Positions 63,650 through 64,000 of a stretch of DNA of 64,000 bases are shown here, piece by piece. The DNA lies in assembly GCA_017935505.1 (NCBI GenBank), contig JAGBHM010000014.1:186001-250000 (forward strand), written 5' to 3'. The first letter of the stretch is position 1. The number at the start of each line of letters is the position of its first letter. The notes below the pieces were generated by a model. It did no database searches. It was not told where the DNA came from and saw nothing but the letters and a program-made list of their open reading frames with translations. Source of the stretch: Bacteroidales bacterium (GTDB lineage: Bacteria; Bacteroidota; Bacteroidia; Bacteroidales; UBA932). Position numbers and translations under genes: made by a program.

Positions 63650-63684
63650 AAGAGTCCCGCCCAAATTATTGGACGGGACTCTTT
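63650..63684 (-). terminator. Terminator of the acetyl-CoA hydrolase/transferase gene
   Basis: AAGAGTCCCG (63650-63659) and CGGGACTCTT (63674-63683) with an inner CCAA/TTGG pair form a long stem; T residues on either side allow use in both directions. The 173-nt region 63545-63717 holds only these two terminators. Confidence 0.8.
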
Positions 63685-63717
63685 TATGTCTTGCATCTTT
63701 GGCGCTGTGCCGCAGAA

Positions 63718-64000
63718 TTATTTCTCTACATAGTGGAAGTGTGGACCGAATCTCTCGAAAGCAGCTTTGTCCAACTCCTCCTGTGCACTTGGATGAGCTA
63801 CGCTGATAACAAGTTTTGCTCTCTCCTGGAGTGATTTTCCATACAAGTTTACAGCACCGTACTCTGTTACAAACCAGTGGATGTGGTTTCTAGTTGTAAC
63901 AACTCCGGCACCAGGGGTAAGGATGTTTGCAATTTTGCTTATGCCTTTGTTTGTAGCAGATGGCATTGCAATGATTGCTTTACCGCCCTGAGACATTGAT
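63718..64000 (-). CDS. Acetyl-CoA hydrolase/transferase family protein, C-terminal end (partial)
   Basis: The minus-strand frame is open from the right edge to the TAA at 63718-63720 and gives the last ~94 residues of a protein that begins outside the window. VTEYGAVNLYGKSLQERAKL and ISVAHPSAQEELDKAA are the C-terminal signature of the acetyl-CoA hydrolase/transferase family (including succinyl-CoA:acetate and 4-hydroxybutyrate CoA-transferases). The catalytic Glu region is outside. These enzymes move CoA between short acids, which fits acetate and succinate or butyrate metabolism of an anaerobe. Confidence 0.9.
   Translation of the reverse strand, partial: SMSQGGKAIIAMPSATNKGISKIANILTPGAGVVTTRNHIHWFVTEYGAVNLYGKSLQERAKLVISVAHPSAQEELDKAAFERFGPHFHYVEK

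Noticed and set aside
1..64000. CRISPR array, insertion sequence, prophage or rRNA operon
   Set aside because: No regularly spaced repeats, transposase, phage structural gene or rRNA sequence was recognised on reading the window.

Overview
The window looks like a chromosome segment from a member of the Bacteroidales (Bacteroidota); family and species cannot be fixed from sequence alone. The evidence is a SusC/SusD outer-membrane pair with an ECF sigma factor/FecR pair, DUF4369 TlpA-like lipoproteins, DUF4249, DUF4468, DUF4493 and DUF3822 family proteins, an Na+-translocating NADH:quinone reductase operon, and many promoters of the Bacteroidetes type (-7 box TAnnTTTG, sometimes with TTTG 19-20 bp upstream). 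No rRNA, CRISPR array or insertion sequence was seen. One tRNA (Asp, GTC) is present.

Layout. 1-4100: end of ftsK, a LolA-like chaperone, a NUDIX hydrolase divergent from pyrE, then an SRPBCC protein and an RsmF-like rRNA methyltransferase. 3960-5810 (minus): a Pmp3/YqaE peptide, an exported C1B peptidase and a 65-residue basic protein. 5910-14240: a defence-like island with a HigB/HigA-ImmA toxin-antitoxin module facing a type I restriction operon hsdM-X-hsdS-Y-hsdR, where X and Y are unrecognised membrane proteins. 14240-14565 holds promoter, leader and terminator only. 14566-20520: nqrABCDEF. 20655-23129: UvrD/PcrA helicase.

23299-32974 is one functional unit: ECF sigma and FecR-type anti-sigma (plus) divergent from SusC, SusD and two lipidated thioredoxin-like proteins (minus). 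The SusC has an STN signalling domain, so substrate binding probably controls the sigma factor through FecR. Directly downstream of fecR are two tandem exported proteins with a class I glutamine-amidotransferase-like Cys-His-Glu triad and a PPC-like C-terminus (33097-35817), then a DUF4493/DUF6359-type lipoprotein. 37077-39304: CstA and a divergent short-chain dehydrogenase. 39379-43579: an outer-membrane cluster (beta-barrel protein, TonB receptor broken by a frameshift, DUF4249 lipoprotein). 43592-48878: glutaminase, a cupin regulator with acyl-CoA synthetase, and a LysR regulator with a YeiH-type transporter.

48885-55129 (minus) carries DNA polymerase IV overlapping an invertase-type serine recombinase, a K+/H+ antiporter, a Gln-rich DUF4468 protein, and one continuous reading frame fusing thiol peroxidase to iron-type superoxide dismutase. 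55272-64000 holds tRNA-Asp, RsmD with a short DUF3822 protein, an exported transglutaminase-like protein, CutC, a DHH phosphoesterase with two FKBP lipoproteins, and the end of an acetyl-CoA hydrolase/transferase.

The strongest candidates for something undescribed are the peroxidase-dismutase fusion, the tandem exported amidotransferase-like pair next to the sigma/anti-sigma locus, the membrane genes inside the restriction operon, and the recombinase-polymerase IV operon. Regulatory signals of note are a perfect 18-bp palindrome made of two opposed -7 boxes between the NUDIX gene and pyrE, a 24-bp LysR-type operator, and several genes whose -7 box sits 4-7 nt before the start codon.
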